A model generated the notes under the pieces. It did not search any database and was not told the DNA's origin. It was given only the letters and a program-made list of their open reading frames with translations. The position numbers and the translations under genes were made by a program. A DNA stretch of 64,000 nucleotides, from contig CANMXJ010000001.1 in NCBI GenBank assembly GCA_947501805.1, forward strand, positions 372,001-436,000. Reading direction: 5' to 3'. The stretch is from an uncultured Sulfitobacter sp. GTDB lineage: Bacteria; Pseudomonadota; Alphaproteobacteria; Rhodobacterales; Rhodobacteraceae. Positions 17,605-27,678 of this stretch are shown one piece after another (positions within the stretch are counted from its first letter, which is position 1; each line of letters starts with the position of its first letter).

Positions 17605-19317
17605 TCAAACCTCGTCCGGGAAGTGTTTGATCACCATGCGGATCGGGTTTGGTGCCGCCTGCCCCAGACCGCAGATCGAGGCATCGACCATCGCTGTCGA
17701 GAGTTCTTCCAGCAGCCCTGTATCCCAGCGGTCCCGCTCCATCAGCTTGACGGCTTTTTCACAGCCGACACGACAAGGCGTGCACTGTCCGCAGCTTTCA
17801 TCCTCAAAGAATTTCAACATGTTCAAAGCCGCCGCCCGCGCCGAATCCTGTTCTGACAGGACGACAACGGCAGCAGATCCGATGAAGGTGCCATGCGGCT
17901 GCAACGTATCAAAATCGAGCGGAATGTCGTTCATAGATGCAGGCAACAGCCCCGAAGACGGCCCGCCCGGCTGGTAGGCTTTGAAGACATGTCCGTCTGC
18001 CATGCCGCCCGCGGCTGCGATAATATCCGTTATCGTTGATCCCGCCGCCAACATATAGACACCCGGTTTCGCCACACGGCCCGACACGGAGTAAGACCGC
18101 AGACCCTTTCGCCCGTTCAACTCGGTGCCTGACAAGACCTCCGGCCCCTCACGACAGATCCGCGCAACCCAATGCAATGTCTCGATGTTATGCACTAATG
18201 TTGGCTGTCCGAAGACACCCACCTGCGCCACAAAGGGTGGGCGGTGACGCGGCATGCCGCGTTTGCCTTCGATGCTTTCTATCATCGCGGATTCTTCGCC
18301 GCAGATATAGGCACCAGCCCCGCGACGCAGATCAATGTAGCCTTCCGAGACCACGCCAGCATCTTCCAACGCCTTGATTTCGCGCGCCAAAATCTCTAGC
18401 ACAGCCGGATATTCATCGCGCATATACAGGAATACTTTGTCCGCTTCGACCGCCCAAGCAGCAATCAGCATGCCTTCCAAGAACAGGTGCGGCACGCGCT
18501 CCAGATAATAGCGGTCTTTGAACGTGCCCGGTTCGCCTTCGTCACCGTTTACGGCCATGTAACGCGGTCCCGCATTGGCACGCACAAAGCCCCATTTCTT
18601 GCCGGACGGGAAGCCCGCGCCGCCCAGACCACGCAAACCGGATGCCAATACAGTCTCCTGAACCGCCTCCCAGTCACCGCTCTTGCGCAGTTCTTCCAGT
18701 TTGGCGTAGCCACCTTCGGCTGCGTACTTCGCATAGGTTTCATAGTCGGGCACATGCGCGTGGGTATCCCCTGCCGCGATTGCTGCATCCACTTTTTCCG
18801 GGGTGGCATGGTCGATATGGTTATGACCTATTTCCAGCACCGGTGCCGTATCACAGCGTCCCATACAAGGCGCACGCAAAACGCGGACTTCGGAAGCATC
18901 CAACCCATCCTCCAGCGCGGCTTTCAACGCCTGCGCACCGGCAAGTTCACACGACAGCGAATCACATACGCGGATTGTCAGGGCTGGGGGGGGTGTCTCG
19001 CCTTCCTTCACCACATCGAAATGCGCATAGAACGTCGCAACCTCATATACCTCGGCCATCGACATACGCATTTCTTCGGCCAAAGCACGCAAATGCGCGG
19101 CAGACAATTGTCCGTATGCATCCTGAATCAGGTGTAGAAATTCAATCAGTAGGTCTGCGCGCCGCTCACGATCACCCAACAGGCCGCGCACCTCGTCCCA
19201 TGCCTCATCCGTAAGCTGGCGGCCTTTTGTGTGGCGACGCCCCTTGCCCTTGCCGGATTTCCAAACGCCTTTTTCAGGGCCTTTGCCCGTCGCCTTATTG
19301 TGATCATCAAGCGCCAT
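17605..19317 (-). CDS. NuoE-NuoF fusion, NAD-dependent formate dehydrogenase beta subunit-like
   Basis: A 570-residue fusion of a thioredoxin-like 2Fe-2S module (NuoE, about 40-195; cysteines in RVCDSLSCELAG and APCMGRCDTAP) and a NADH/FMN module (NuoF, about 230-570; GLRGLGGAGFPSGKKW, NGDEGEPGTFKDR, GAGAYICGEESAM) with a 4Fe-4S site in SCGQCTPCRVGC. This arrangement is that of the beta subunit of soluble NAD-dependent W/Mo formate dehydrogenases such as FDH1 of methylotrophs, and also of NAD-linked hydrogenases. No catalytic alpha subunit, fdhD or accessory gene lies next to it; both neighbours are unrelated and on the opposite strand. Confidence 0.85.
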   Translation of the reverse strand: MALDDHNKATGKGPEKGVWKSGKGKGRRHTKGRQLTDEAWDEVRGLLGDRERRADLLIEFLHLIQDAYGQLSAAHLRALAEEMRMSMAEVYEVATFYAHFDVVKEGETPPPALTIRVCDSLSCELAGAQALKAALEDGLDASEVRVLRAPCMGRCDTAPVLEIGHNHIDHATPEKVDAAIAAGDTHAHVPDYETYAKYAAEGGYAKLEELRKSGDWEAVQETVLASGLRGLGGAGFPSGKKWGFVRANAGPRYMAVNGDEGEPGTFKDRYYLERVPHLFLEGMLIAAWAVEADKVFLYMRDEYPAVLEILAREIKALEDAGVVSEGYIDLRRGAGAYICGEESAMIESIEGKRGMPRHRPPFVAQVGVFGQPTLVHNIETLHWVARICREGPEVLSGTELNGRKGLRSYSVSGRVAKPGVYMLAAGSTITDIIAAAGGMADGHVFKAYQPGGPSSGLLPASMNDIPLDFDTLQPHGTFIGSAAVVVLSEQDSARAAALNMLKFFEDESCGQCTPCRVGCEKAVKLMERDRWDTGLLEELSTAMVDASICGLGQAAPNPIRMVIKHFPDEV

Positions 19318-19490
19318 GAAATATCCCCTCGGTCCGATGTTTGGGCCGTTCTATCAAAAACCGCCCCCCCGACGCGATCAAAAAGCGACAATTCCCCCAC
19401 CCTTTGCGCGACACCTGCGTCATGATGTGTTCTTTGTCACGCCACATTTCCCCTGTAAGACCCGATGTATCCAATCCTGAGAGCACCTTT

Positions 19491-20504
19491 ATGATCTGGT
19501 ACGCCACCGCCAGTCTGACACCGTCCGTTTTGCTGGCCCTTGGCTGCCTTTTTGGCGGGACTTTTCCGCTGCTTGGCGTGCTATCGATAACCGTTTTTGT
19601 TTTTTTCATGGATAAACTCGGCCGCGCCCTCCCCGAGACAACAGACACAGGCCGAACGCTAAGCCTGATCCTCGCCGCCACCCATTTTCCGCTACTGGCT
19701 TTGGGGGTCTGGGCACTTGGCAATAACGACGCGTTGTCGCTATTGGACAAAGTGCTGATTTTTACCGGTCTCGGCCTGAACTTCGGGCAGATTTCCAACT
19801 CCAATGCCCATGAATTGATCCATGCCAGCGCCCGCATACCCCGCCGTCTTGGCACTGCGATCTATATCTCTTTGCTGCATGGCCATCATGTCTCTGCCCA
19901 CCTGCGCGTGCATCATGTCCATGCCGCCACGGATGCCGACCCGAACTCTGCCCGAGCGGGCGAAGGGTTTTGGGCCTACGCACTTGGGGTTCTGCGCTGT
20001 GAATTCACTGCCGGTTTGCGCGCTGAAAACGCTCACCGCGCGCGTGCTTCGGGGGCGCTAAGCCCACTTAGTCATCCCTATGTTGGTTATGTCACAGGCG
20101 CGTTTGCGGCCCTTTTCCTGTCATTCCTTATTGCAGGTGCCAAAGGGGTGATGATGTATCTGGGCATCGCCATTTATGCCCAATTACAGCTTTTTCTGTC
20201 GGACTATGTCCAGCACTATGGACTGCGCCGTTCCAGCGATGCAGCGGGCAAACCCGAACCCGTCGGCCCGCAGCACAGCTGGAATGCCCCCAACTGGTAC
20301 TCTAGCGCGATGATGCTGAACGCGCCCAAGCACTCCGATCACCACATGCGGCCATCCCGCGCCTTTCCTGCGCTAGAAATTACGCGTGACACAATGCCAG
20401 TCCTTCCGCATTCCCTACCCGTCATGGCCGTGATCGCGTTGATCCCGCCACTCTGGCACCGCGTCATGGATCGACGAGTGGCCCGCTGGCAAGATCCGGC
20501 CTAG
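19491..20504 (+). CDS. alkB: Alkane 1-monooxygenase (AlkB-type membrane diiron hydroxylase)
   Basis: A 337-residue integral membrane non-haem diiron enzyme that hydroxylates terminal carbons of alkanes or fatty acyl compounds using reduced rubredoxin or ferredoxin. All histidine boxes are present: NAHELIHASAR, HGHHVSAHLRVHH, the DYVQHYGLRR segment and NAPKHSDHHMRPS. Membrane segments occupy about 5-55, 75-115 and 205-245. I start at MIWYATASLTP because the longer frame reads through 50 codons with no family similarity. No rubredoxin gene is adjacent. It begins 173 bases from the divergent NuoEF-like gene. Confidence 0.92.
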   Translation: MIWYATASLTPSVLLALGCLFGGTFPLLGVLSITVFVFFMDKLGRALPETTDTGRTLSLILAATHFPLLALGVWALGNNDALSLLDKVLIFTGLGLNFGQISNSNAHELIHASARIPRRLGTAIYISLLHGHHVSAHLRVHHVHAATDADPNSARAGEGFWAYALGVLRCEFTAGLRAENAHRARASGALSPLSHPYVGYVTGAFAALFLSFLIAGAKGVMMYLGIAIYAQLQLFLSDYVQHYGLRRSSDAAGKPEPVGPQHSWNAPNWYSSAMMLNAPKHSDHHMRPSRAFPALEITRDTMPVLPHSLPVMAVIALIPPLWHRVMDRRVARWQDPA

Positions 20505-20543
20505 CCTCTGGAACTGCGCCGCACTTTCTGCCAGTCTTGCGGC

Positions 20544-20936
20544 ATGAAAACACTTACCTTGATCCTTGGCCTGCTCTCCCTGCCCGCGGCCGCCCAAGAC
20601 CGCATGACCGCACAGGAATTTGACGATTATACCCGCGGAAAAACCTTGTACTACGGGCAGAACGGCCAAGCCTACGGTGCTGAAATCTATCATGAAAACC
20701 GCCGTGTCGAATGGTCCTTCCTGGACGGCGACTGCAAGGAAGGCAAATGGTATGAAGAGGCGGGAATGATCTGCTTTGTTTATGAAAACAAAAGCGATCC
20801 GCAATGTTGGAGTTTCACCAAGAGCGAACGAGGCCTGATCGCACGTTTCGAGGACCGTCCTAACACTACCGAACTTTACGAAGCGCAAGAGATCGGCGAG
20901 GAGATGCTGTGCCTTGGTCCCAAAATCGGTGTCTAA
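20544..20936 (+). CDS. Secreted hypothetical protein
   Basis: A 130-residue protein with a clear signal peptide (LTLILGLLSLPAAAQ, cleavage after AAA or AAAQ) and a small globular part with three cysteines (DGDCKEG, GMICFVYE, PQCWSF) plus one in EEMLCLGPK near the end. I see a pattern of short aromatic-rich strands (YYGQNGQAYGAEIYHENRRVEW) but do not recognise a named domain. It follows alkB by 39 bases on the same strand, so co-transcription is possible; a functional link is not evident. The opening ATG is the only sensible start. Confidence 0.8.
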   Translation: MKTLTLILGLLSLPAAAQDRMTAQEFDDYTRGKTLYYGQNGQAYGAEIYHENRRVEWSFLDGDCKEGKWYEEAGMICFVYENKSDPQCWSFTKSERGLIARFEDRPNTTELYEAQEIGEEMLCLGPKIGV

Positions 20937-21030
20937 CGCGCATGTAAAAATTTGCAGTAAGACGCTGCTGAGCGGCCTAAATCCTTTTCACAATCCAGAG
21001 GGCACAAGCCGCATCAGCCGAACCACCACG

Positions 21031-22578
21031 CTATAACAAACTCCCTTGTTCCGGCGGCGTGCTGGGTGGTTTCTTGCGTGCAGGTTCTGCTTTTTCGCCC
21101 ACTGTAATGCGGCCATCGGCAAATTGTATCTCAAGCTTGCCTGCCTTCTTTGCTGCTTTGGTGTCTGTGACAACCGCTCCGTCACTGCGCACCACGGCAT
21201 ATCCGCGCTCTAGCGTTGCCTCATAACCCAAAGTCATGCGCAACCGCTCCAACCCTTCCAAACGCTCCCGCCAGCCAACCGTCTGGCGCTGCCCCGCTTC
21301 GGACAATCGCGCGACGACTTTGGCAAAGCTTTCCGCCTTTGTTCTGCGGTCTCGTTCAAGTGTTGCAGGCCGGAACCTGAGCGCGTTCACCCTAAGGGCA
21401 TCCCGCTTGTTTGAAATCAACCGTGTCAGAGCAGGTGCAAGACGAAGAGACGCCTTTTCCACATCCACCCTACTCCGGACAACCCGGTCGCGCAGTGTTG
21501 CCGGGCGCAAGGAGCCGGACACCTGTGCCAGCCGCACACGCCGGCGCTGCACCCCGGCGATCAAGGCTGGTCCCAATTGCTCGGACGCGCGGTCCAGCCG
21601 TTGTCTTGGCCCGTCCAGCAAAGTCTCGGCACGCGGCAAGGCACGCCCCATATCGCGCAGCCGCTGACCACGCGCCGTCAGACCCTGCGACAGCAATTGC
21701 CCCATCCGCGCGCTCTGGCTGTCCAGCCACGCCATCAATTCGTGCCGCACAGGAACAGCCAGTTCCGCCGCAGCTGTGGGTGTTGGTGCGCGTTGGTCCG
21801 ACACAAAATCAATCAACGTCGTATCAGTCTCGTGCCCCACTGCCGAGATCAGCGGGATTTCAGAGGCCGCGGCCGCACGGGCCACAATCTCTTCGTTAAA
21901 GCCCCATAAGTCCTCAACCGATCCACCGCCACGGGCCACAATCAGCAAATCGGGACGCGGCAATGCCCCTCCGGGCGTCAGCGCATTAAATCCTTCAATC
22001 GCGCGGGCCACTTCGGGCGCACATTTTGCGCCCTGCACGGCCACGGGCCAGATCAGCACCTTGCGCGGAAAGCGGTCTCGCAACCGGTGCAAGATATCGC
22101 GAATAACGGCACCAGAAGGCGAAGTGACCACACCAATCACTTCAGGCAGATAAGGGATGGGCCGCTTGCGGGACGGATCAAACAATCCCTCCGCCGCCAA
22201 CATCTTTTTGCGTTTCTCCAACAGCGCCATCAACGCGCCCATGCCGGCAGGTTTAATGTCTTCAATAACAATCTGGTATTTCGATTGCCCGCCAAAGGTG
22301 GTGATGCGCCCTGTTGCAATCACCTCCATCCCTTCTTCGGGCTGTGTTTCCAGCCGCGTTGAAACGCCTTTCCAGATCACACCGGAGATAACGGATTTAT
22401 CGTCTTTCAGGTCCAGATAAATATGGCCGGAACGTGGGCGGCTGACGCGGCCCACCTCCCCCCTAATCCGCACGTGCGAAAATTCGCCCTCGATCACGCG
22501 TTTGATCGCGCTGGACAGTTCCGTGACCGAAAACTCAGGGCTATTCTGCCCTTCCGGCGTATCGTCAAACATGTCCAT
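21031..22578 (-). CDS. xseA: Exodeoxyribonuclease VII large subunit
   Basis: Large subunit of the ATP-independent nuclease that degrades single-stranded DNA into acid-insoluble oligonucleotides. The 515-residue product has the N-terminal OB fold (FSVTELSSAIKRVIEGEF, GEVGRVSRPRSGHIYLDLKD), the catalytic core (VVTSPSGAVIRDILHRLRDRFP, ARGGGSVEDLWGFNEE, SAVGHETDTTLIDFVSDQRAPTP cut across two segments) and a coiled-coil C-terminus. The start MDMFDDTPEGQN is preceded by AAGGTGAAC; a longer frame would overlap the purD promoter region. The small subunit xseB is not in this window. Confidence 0.96.
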   Translation of the reverse strand: MDMFDDTPEGQNSPEFSVTELSSAIKRVIEGEFSHVRIRGEVGRVSRPRSGHIYLDLKDDKSVISGVIWKGVSTRLETQPEEGMEVIATGRITTFGGQSKYQIVIEDIKPAGMGALMALLEKRKKMLAAEGLFDPSRKRPIPYLPEVIGVVTSPSGAVIRDILHRLRDRFPRKVLIWPVAVQGAKCAPEVARAIEGFNALTPGGALPRPDLLIVARGGGSVEDLWGFNEEIVARAAAASEIPLISAVGHETDTTLIDFVSDQRAPTPTAAAELAVPVRHELMAWLDSQSARMGQLLSQGLTARGQRLRDMGRALPRAETLLDGPRQRLDRASEQLGPALIAGVQRRRVRLAQVSGSLRPATLRDRVVRSRVDVEKASLRLAPALTRLISNKRDALRVNALRFRPATLERDRRTKAESFAKVVARLSEAGQRQTVGWRERLEGLERLRMTLGYEATLERGYAVVRSDGAVVTDTKAAKKAGKLEIQFADGRITVGEKAEPARKKPPSTPPEQGSLL

Positions 22579-22647
22579 CAGTTCACCTTGCCCCTTGTCG
22601 CCCCGCAGCTTAGAACGCCTACCAACAAAGGCCAAGGGAGCACGCCC

Positions 22648-23910
22648 ATGAACATCCTTATTTTAGGCAGCGGCGGACGCGAACATAGCCTTGCATGGGC
22701 GACCTTGCAGAATCCCAAATGTGACAAGCTGATCGTTGCACCGGGCAATGCAGGCATCGCCATGATTGCCGATTGTGCGGCACTTGATATCATGGACGGT
22801 GCGGCAGTTATCTATTTCTGCGAGACCAACAGCATTGATTTTGTCATTATCGGCCCCGAAGCGCCTTTGGCCGCAGGTGTCGCTGATGATCTGCGCGGCG
22901 CTGGTTTTCTGGTCTTCGGCCCCTCCGCCGCCGCTGCACAACTTGAAGCCTCCAAAGCTTTCACCAAGGAAATATGTGACGCTGCAAATGCCCCGACCGC
23001 CGCTTACGCTCATTTCACCGATCACGCGCGTGCCCGCGCTTATGTTGCCGCCAACCCCGCACCTTTGGTCATAAAGGCGGACGGTCTGGCCGCTGGCAAG
23101 GGCGTGATCATCGCAATGACTGACGAAGAGGCCGCTGCGGCAGTTGACGAAATGTTTGACGGAGCCTTTGGCGATGCCGGTGCCGAAGTGGTGATCGAAG
23201 AGTTCATGGAGGGCGAAGAAGCGTCGTTCTTTGTCCTGTGTGACGGCGAAACCGTCCTGCCTATCGGCACCGCGCAGGATCACAAACGTGTAGGGGACGG
23301 CGATACCGGCCCTAATACCGGCGGCATGGGGGCCTATTCCCCCGCGCCCGTTTTGACCGACGAAATTGCCGAAAAAGCCCTGAATGAAATCATCCGCCCC
23401 ACGATGGCGGAAATGGCGAAACGCGGAATGCCCTATCAGGGCGTTCTTTACGCAGGCCTTATGATCGAGGACGGTCAACCCCGTCTGGTCGAATATAACG
23501 CCCGTTTTGGTGATCCGGAATGTCAGGTACTGATGATGCGTCTCGGCGCGCAAGCCTTTGACCTGATGCATGCAGCCTCCGAGTCCCGTCTGTCAGATAT
23601 GCGTGTGAATTGGGGGAACGATCACGCCCTGACCATAGTTATGGCCGCCAAGGGCTATCCCGGCTCGTATGAAAAAGGGTCGGTGATCAAAGGCCTGGAC
23701 GCCCTACCCGAAGACAGCAAAAACATGACATTCCACGCGGGGACCACGGCTAGCAGTGGCATGATCACCGCAACCGGTGGACGCGTACTCAATGTCACAG
23801 CCCGTGGCGATACCCTCGCCGATGCCCGCACACGCGCCTATGAGATGGTGGATCAGATTGATTGGCCCGAAGGCTTCTGCCGCCGCGATATCGGTTGGCG
23901 CGCGCTGTAG
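22648..23910 (+). CDS. purD: Phosphoribosylamine--glycine ligase
   Basis: ATP-grasp enzyme that joins phosphoribosylamine and glycine to form GAR, the second step of purine synthesis. The 420-residue product starts [18 protein letters not shown], has the N-domain segment [18 protein letters not shown], the ATP-grasp motifs [17 protein letters not shown] and [12 protein letters not shown], and the C-terminal [12 protein letters not shown] and [23 protein letters not shown] stands seven bases before the ATG, so longer frames are rejected. It is divergent from xseA (69-base gap) and ends five bases from the convergent VCBS-repeat gene. Confidence 0.97.
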   Translation: MNILILGSGGREHSLAWATLQNPKCDKLIVAPGNAGIAMIADCAALDIMDGAAVIYFCETNSIDFVIIGPEAPLAAGVADDLRGAGFLVFGPSAAAAQLEASKAFTKEICDAANAPTAAYAHFTDHARARAYVAANPAPLVIKADGLAAGKGVIIAMTDEEAAAAVDEMFDGAFGDAGAEVVIEEFMEGEEASFFVLCDGETVLPIGTAQDHKRVGDGDTGPNTGGMGAYSPAPVLTDEIAEKALNEIIRPTMAEMAKRGMPYQGVLYAGLMIEDGQPRLVEYNARFGDPECQVLMMRLGAQAFDLMHAASESRLSDMRVNWGNDHALTIVMAAKGYPGSYEKGSVIKGLDALPEDSKNMTFHAGTTASSGMITATGGRVLNVTARGDTLADARTRAYEMVDQIDWPEGFCRRDIGWRAL

Positions 23911-23915
23911 CAGTC

Positions 23916-24610
23916 TCAGTTGCAATCCATCGCGGCCGCAAAACTACTGCGCCCTTTGTGCGCCGCGATATCCGCGACCTCAAAACCCTGCATCCCATAG
24001 GTGATAGCTACAACCCTTGACCAATCCGCCTGCGCCACGATCATCTCGGGGATGCCACGACAACTGCGTATGCCGCCCGCGATGTCGACCTCGCCAATGC
24101 GGTGGTTTGTGTATCCGGACAGGTCCGCAACAGGTGTCACTCCACCATCTTCAAACCGCCAGATCCGCAAGGTTTTGGCCAGATGGGGCCGGTCGATATA
24201 CGCAATCTCGATCGCGCCGTCACCGTCCAGATCAGCGGCGCCAATCGGTGCGAGCCAGCGGTTTGTGCGCCCGATATGCGGAGTTTCAGCGATTTTGCCT
24301 TGCGGGCCGTAAATCGCAAGCGCACCACCCTTGGCCATGTCCGTTTCGATCACAACCACTTCGGGCAACCCGTCACCGGTCACGTCCCAAAGGCGCGGCG
24401 CAACATCTTCAAACACATGATCGCGCGGCAGTCGAATGGTCAAACGGCCATGGCCCTCAACGTCAATCTTCAACGCGCCCCACTCGATCGCATCGCCTAG
24501 AATGGCATGCCCGTAGCGTTCCGTCGGTTCCGAAAATTCAGCGCCTGTGATTTGCTGGGCAGCAACGGGCAAGGCCATAAGCCCTGCCAATAGACCACCC
24601 AGCATTCTCA

Positions 24611-24611
<1 letters not shown>
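23916..24611 (-). CDS. Secreted FG-GAP/VCBS-repeat protein
   Basis: A 231-residue exported protein with a signal peptide (MRMLGGLLAGLMALPVAAQQ) and at least two FG-GAP/VCBS-like calcium-loop repeats, DVTGDGLPEVVVIE (about 75-88) and DLDGDGAIEIAYID (about 127-140). Such repeats form beta-propeller blades; here there are too few clear ones to close a propeller without degenerate copies. Two cysteines near the C-terminus (RSCRGI, AMDCN) could form a disulfide. The ATG shares one base with the stop of the ferredoxin gene (TGATG), so the two are co-translated; why is unclear. Function unknown. Confidence 0.82.
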
Positions 24612-24970
<359 letters not shown>

Positions 24971-25085
24971 CTAGCGGGGCAAGCGAACCTCTGCCAGCCC
25001 CTTTTATGCCTGTTACAGCCACTGCTATGCAGCGGCCCCGAAAAAGGCTATGGTCGCGAAAAATCCAGACCCAGAGGCACGGGCA

Positions 25086-25649
25086 ATGACACAGGTAGAG
25101 TTATCTTTAGCGCAGAGGTTGCGCGTCCCGTTGATGTTGATCGGTATGGGCGTGTTGGCCGCTTGTGATCCCGCCCCGCAACCGGTTGATGAACCAGTGG
25201 AACCCGGCCTGTTGCAATCCACCCGCAACGGTCCCGCCGATGCCCCAGAGGGCAGTTGTTGGGGCAAGACAATCTCCCGTGCCGTGGTGGAACGGGTCAG
25301 CACGCAGGTTCAGATCAAAGCGGCCAAAGTGAACAACGACGGAACAATCGCCAGCGCGCCAGTTTACCGGACCGAAGAGAAACAGGTGATCGTTACTCCG
25401 CGCCGTGACAACTGGTTCGAGACCCCCTGCCCCGAAGTGCTCACTCCGGAGTTTATCTCATCCTTGCAACGCGCCATGCAGGCACGTGGGGATTACACCG
25501 GAGAGATCAGCGGCATCATGGACAGTGCCACCCGTTCGGCCATTCGCCGCATCCAGTTTCAGGACGGCCTGGACAGCAGCGTCCTGTCACTTGAGGTCTC
25601 GCGCGAGTTGGGTCTGGTGGCCGTACCGCGCGATCCTGTCGTAGAATAG
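25086..25649 (+). CDS. Peptidoglycan-binding-domain lipoprotein
   Basis: A 187-residue predicted lipoprotein. The signal peptide MLIGMGVLAAC ends in a lipobox (LAAC) after the n-region LAQRLR. A middle region contains KTISRAVVERVSTQVQIKAA, and the C-terminus (about 120-180) is a peptidoglycan-binding type 1 domain: FISSLQRAMQARGDYTGEIS and GIMDSATRSAIRRIQFQDGL. It probably tethers a membrane to the cell wall or senses it. The start MTQVELSLAQ is preceded by GAGG at eight bases. It is divergent from the ferredoxin gene and convergent with degP. Confidence 0.82.
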   Translation: MTQVELSLAQRLRVPLMLIGMGVLAACDPAPQPVDEPVEPGLLQSTRNGPADAPEGSCWGKTISRAVVERVSTQVQIKAAKVNNDGTIASAPVYRTEEKQVIVTPRRDNWFETPCPEVLTPEFISSLQRAMQARGDYTGEISGIMDSATRSAIRRIQFQDGLDSSVLSLEVSRELGLVAVPRDPVVE

Positions 25650-25710
25650 AGCAAGGAAAAAGAGCACACCCCGCGGCAGGCCCTTTAACACTTAACCAAT
25701 ATCAGGTTGC

Positions 25711-27225
25711 TTATTCAGCCAGCGACAGCGCCACAAAACGGGGATCCCCCGCACGACGCACCAACAACAACAGTGATTTGCGTCCTGCGTCTTTTGCGGC
25801 TTGCACGCGGCTCTCTAGATCCGCAATGCTGACCACCTTCTGCTGACCGGCTTCTGTGATGATGTCACCCGTGCGCAGACCTTTCTCGAATGCCTCAGAG
25901 CTTTCATCAACGGCCGTGACCGCAAGACCCATCATCGCGTCGTCCGCGCCCAATTCCTTGCGCAGTTCATCCGTCAGAGGTGTCAGCGTCAGCCCCAACA
26001 GGTCTTTGGTCTTGGGTTCGGCCTTGCTTTCCGGTTCGCTATCGTCCTCGCTTGCGGCACCGCTGGCATCCTCCCGACGACCAAGAACAACCTTGATGGT
26101 CTGGCTCTTGCCTTCACGCATGACGGTCACGCGCACGGTGGCTCCTACGGGGCTGTTGCCCACCTGGCGAACCAGACCGCGGGTGTCAGCAACCTCAACC
26201 CCATCAAATGACATAATCACGTCCCCTGTCAGCAGCCCTGCCTCTTTGGCTGGCCCGTCGGGTACATCGGTGATCAAAGCACCTGTTGCCTTGGCCAATC
26301 CCATCGCGTCGGCTACATCTTCTGTGACGTCCTGAATGCGAACACCCAACCAACCCCGCCGGGTTTCGCCAAATTCCTTGAGTTGATCAACAACCCGCGT
26401 CACAACATTCGAAGCCATTGAAAAGCCGATACCGATCGAGCCTCCGTTGGGCGACAGGATTGCTGTGTTCACACCAATGACATCGCCATCCATATTGAAC
26501 AATGGCCCGCCCGAGTTGCCCCTGTTGATCGCTGCATCGGTCTGGATATAATCGTCATAGGTGCCGGACAGCGCGCGGTTTCGTGCAGACACAATTCCTG
26601 CCGAAACCGAGAACCCTTGCCCCAACGGATTGCCCATCGCAATCACCCAATCGCCAACACGCGACGCGTTGCTGTCACCAAACTTGACAAAAGGAAGCGG
26701 CTCATCCGCTTCCACCTTCAACAGAGCGATATCCGTGTTGGGGTCGGTACCAATCACAGTCGCTTTTAACTCACCACCGGAAAAGAACTCTATCGTGATC
26801 TCGTCTGCGCCTTCAATCACATGGTTGTTTGTGACCACATAGCCATCCTCGGAAATCACAAAACCCGAGCCCAACGCAGAAGACCGACGCGGACGTGGTC
26901 CCTCGCCATTCCCGCCGTTGTTGCGGTCCTGAAACTCCCGAAAGAAGTCCTCAAACGGCGACCCTTCCGGCACGATCCCCCGTGGTCCGGTGCGCCCCTC
27001 AACAACCGTCGATGTCGTGATATTCACCACCGACGGACTGATCTTTTCGGCCAAAGGCGCAAGGCTCTCCGGCTTGGCGAGTGCGGCAACTGCCTGCATG
27101 ATCACCAGTGCAACTGCCAACAGCCCCAACATCAAGACCTTGAACGTCGCACTTTCGCGAAACGATCTGACATGCACTTTCGCCTTCGCGGGCTGTGTGC
27201 GGCGCATGATGGCCTGTGATTGCAT
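25711..27225 (-). CDS. degP: Do-family periplasmic serine protease (DegP/DegQ/MucD-like)
   Basis: A 504-residue HtrA protease/chaperone for misfolded envelope proteins. A long n-region and membrane segment (about 28-48) target it for export or anchoring. The protease domain has an intact triad: His in VVTNNHVIEGAD, Asp in DPNTDIALLKVE, Ser in NRGNSGGPLFN. Two PDZ domains follow (GWLGVRIQDVTEDVADAMG; LTPLTDELRKELGADD), separated by an acidic Ser/Glu/Lys linker. CAGGAG precedes the ATG. It lies 258 bases downstream of the hflKC-DUF2065 unit, with two hairpins in the gap, so it may have its own promoter. Confidence 0.95.
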   Translation of the reverse strand: MQSQAIMRRTQPAKAKVHVRSFRESATFKVLMLGLLAVALVIMQAVAALAKPESLAPLAEKISPSVVNITTSTVVEGRTGPRGIVPEGSPFEDFFREFQDRNNGGNGEGPRPRRSSALGSGFVISEDGYVVTNNHVIEGADEITIEFFSGGELKATVIGTDPNTDIALLKVEADEPLPFVKFGDSNASRVGDWVIAMGNPLGQGFSVSAGIVSARNRALSGTYDDYIQTDAAINRGNSGGPLFNMDGDVIGVNTAILSPNGGSIGIGFSMASNVVTRVVDQLKEFGETRRGWLGVRIQDVTEDVADAMGLAKATGALITDVPDGPAKEAGLLTGDVIMSFDGVEVADTRGLVRQVGNSPVGATVRVTVMREGKSQTIKVVLGRREDASGAASEDDSEPESKAEPKTKDLLGLTLTPLTDELRKELGADDAMMGLAVTAVDESSEAFEKGLRTGDIITEAGQQKVVSIADLESRVQAAKDAGRKSLLLLVRRAGDPRFVALSLAE

Positions 27226-27414
27226 GGGTGTTCTCCTGCTTTATACTTTTGGGGACGTTGCCCGATATCTCTCGTAAACAGAGTGCAACGCGAATTGTCC
27301 TGTCGCAACATCAAAGATGTGCCTGATCACGCAGTTTTCAACCGGGCCGTTCGCGCGATAACACATCAACCGCTCGTCATCGCTCCTCTTTTTGGCTCTA
27401 AATCTCGCGGAGGT

Positions 27415-27462
27415 TTGGAGGCAGAGCCTCCAATACAAATTTGTAATGCAGGCTTTGCCTGC
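27415..27462. repeat. Two adjacent perfect palindromic hairpins upstream of degP
   Basis: TTGGAGGCAGAGCCTCCAA (27,415-27,433, 8-base arms) and GCAGGCTTTGCCTGC (27,448-27,462, 6-base arms) stand 14 bases apart in the 258-base gap between the DUF2065 gene and degP. They may terminate hflKC transcription or be a dispersed repeat. They are unrelated in sequence to the GGAAAC-type double hairpins. Confidence 0.6.
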
Positions 27463-27483
27463 CCCTTTGGATCAACGTCAAGA

Positions 27484-27678
27484 TCAAATGCCGACCTGAA
27501 ACGCGACCCACACCAGAATCAACCCTGCCACAACTACCAGTAACCCGATCTGGCGCACGGCCCCTTCAGGCATCTGGCGCAGCATTTCCAACATGCGTTC
27601 CAAAAACGAAGGGGCCAGTGCGTACACCAGCCCCTCGAATATCATGACCAGCCCAAGGGCCAGCAGCAACAAACTCAA
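27484..27678 (-). CDS. DUF2065 (YjeT-like) small membrane protein
   Basis: A 64-residue protein made of two hydrophobic helices (about 2-22 and 42-62) around the segment PSFLERMLEMLRQMPEGAVRQ, a good match to the DUF2065/YjeT family. In many proteobacteria this gene lies directly after hflC, as here, suggesting a role with the HflKC/FtsH membrane complex, but no activity is known. It starts with TTG overlapping the hflC stop (TTGA, 27,675-27,678). Confidence 0.88.
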   Translation of the reverse strand: MSLLLLALGLVMIFEGLVYALAPSFLERMLEMLRQMPEGAVRQIGLLVVVAGLILVWVAFQVGI

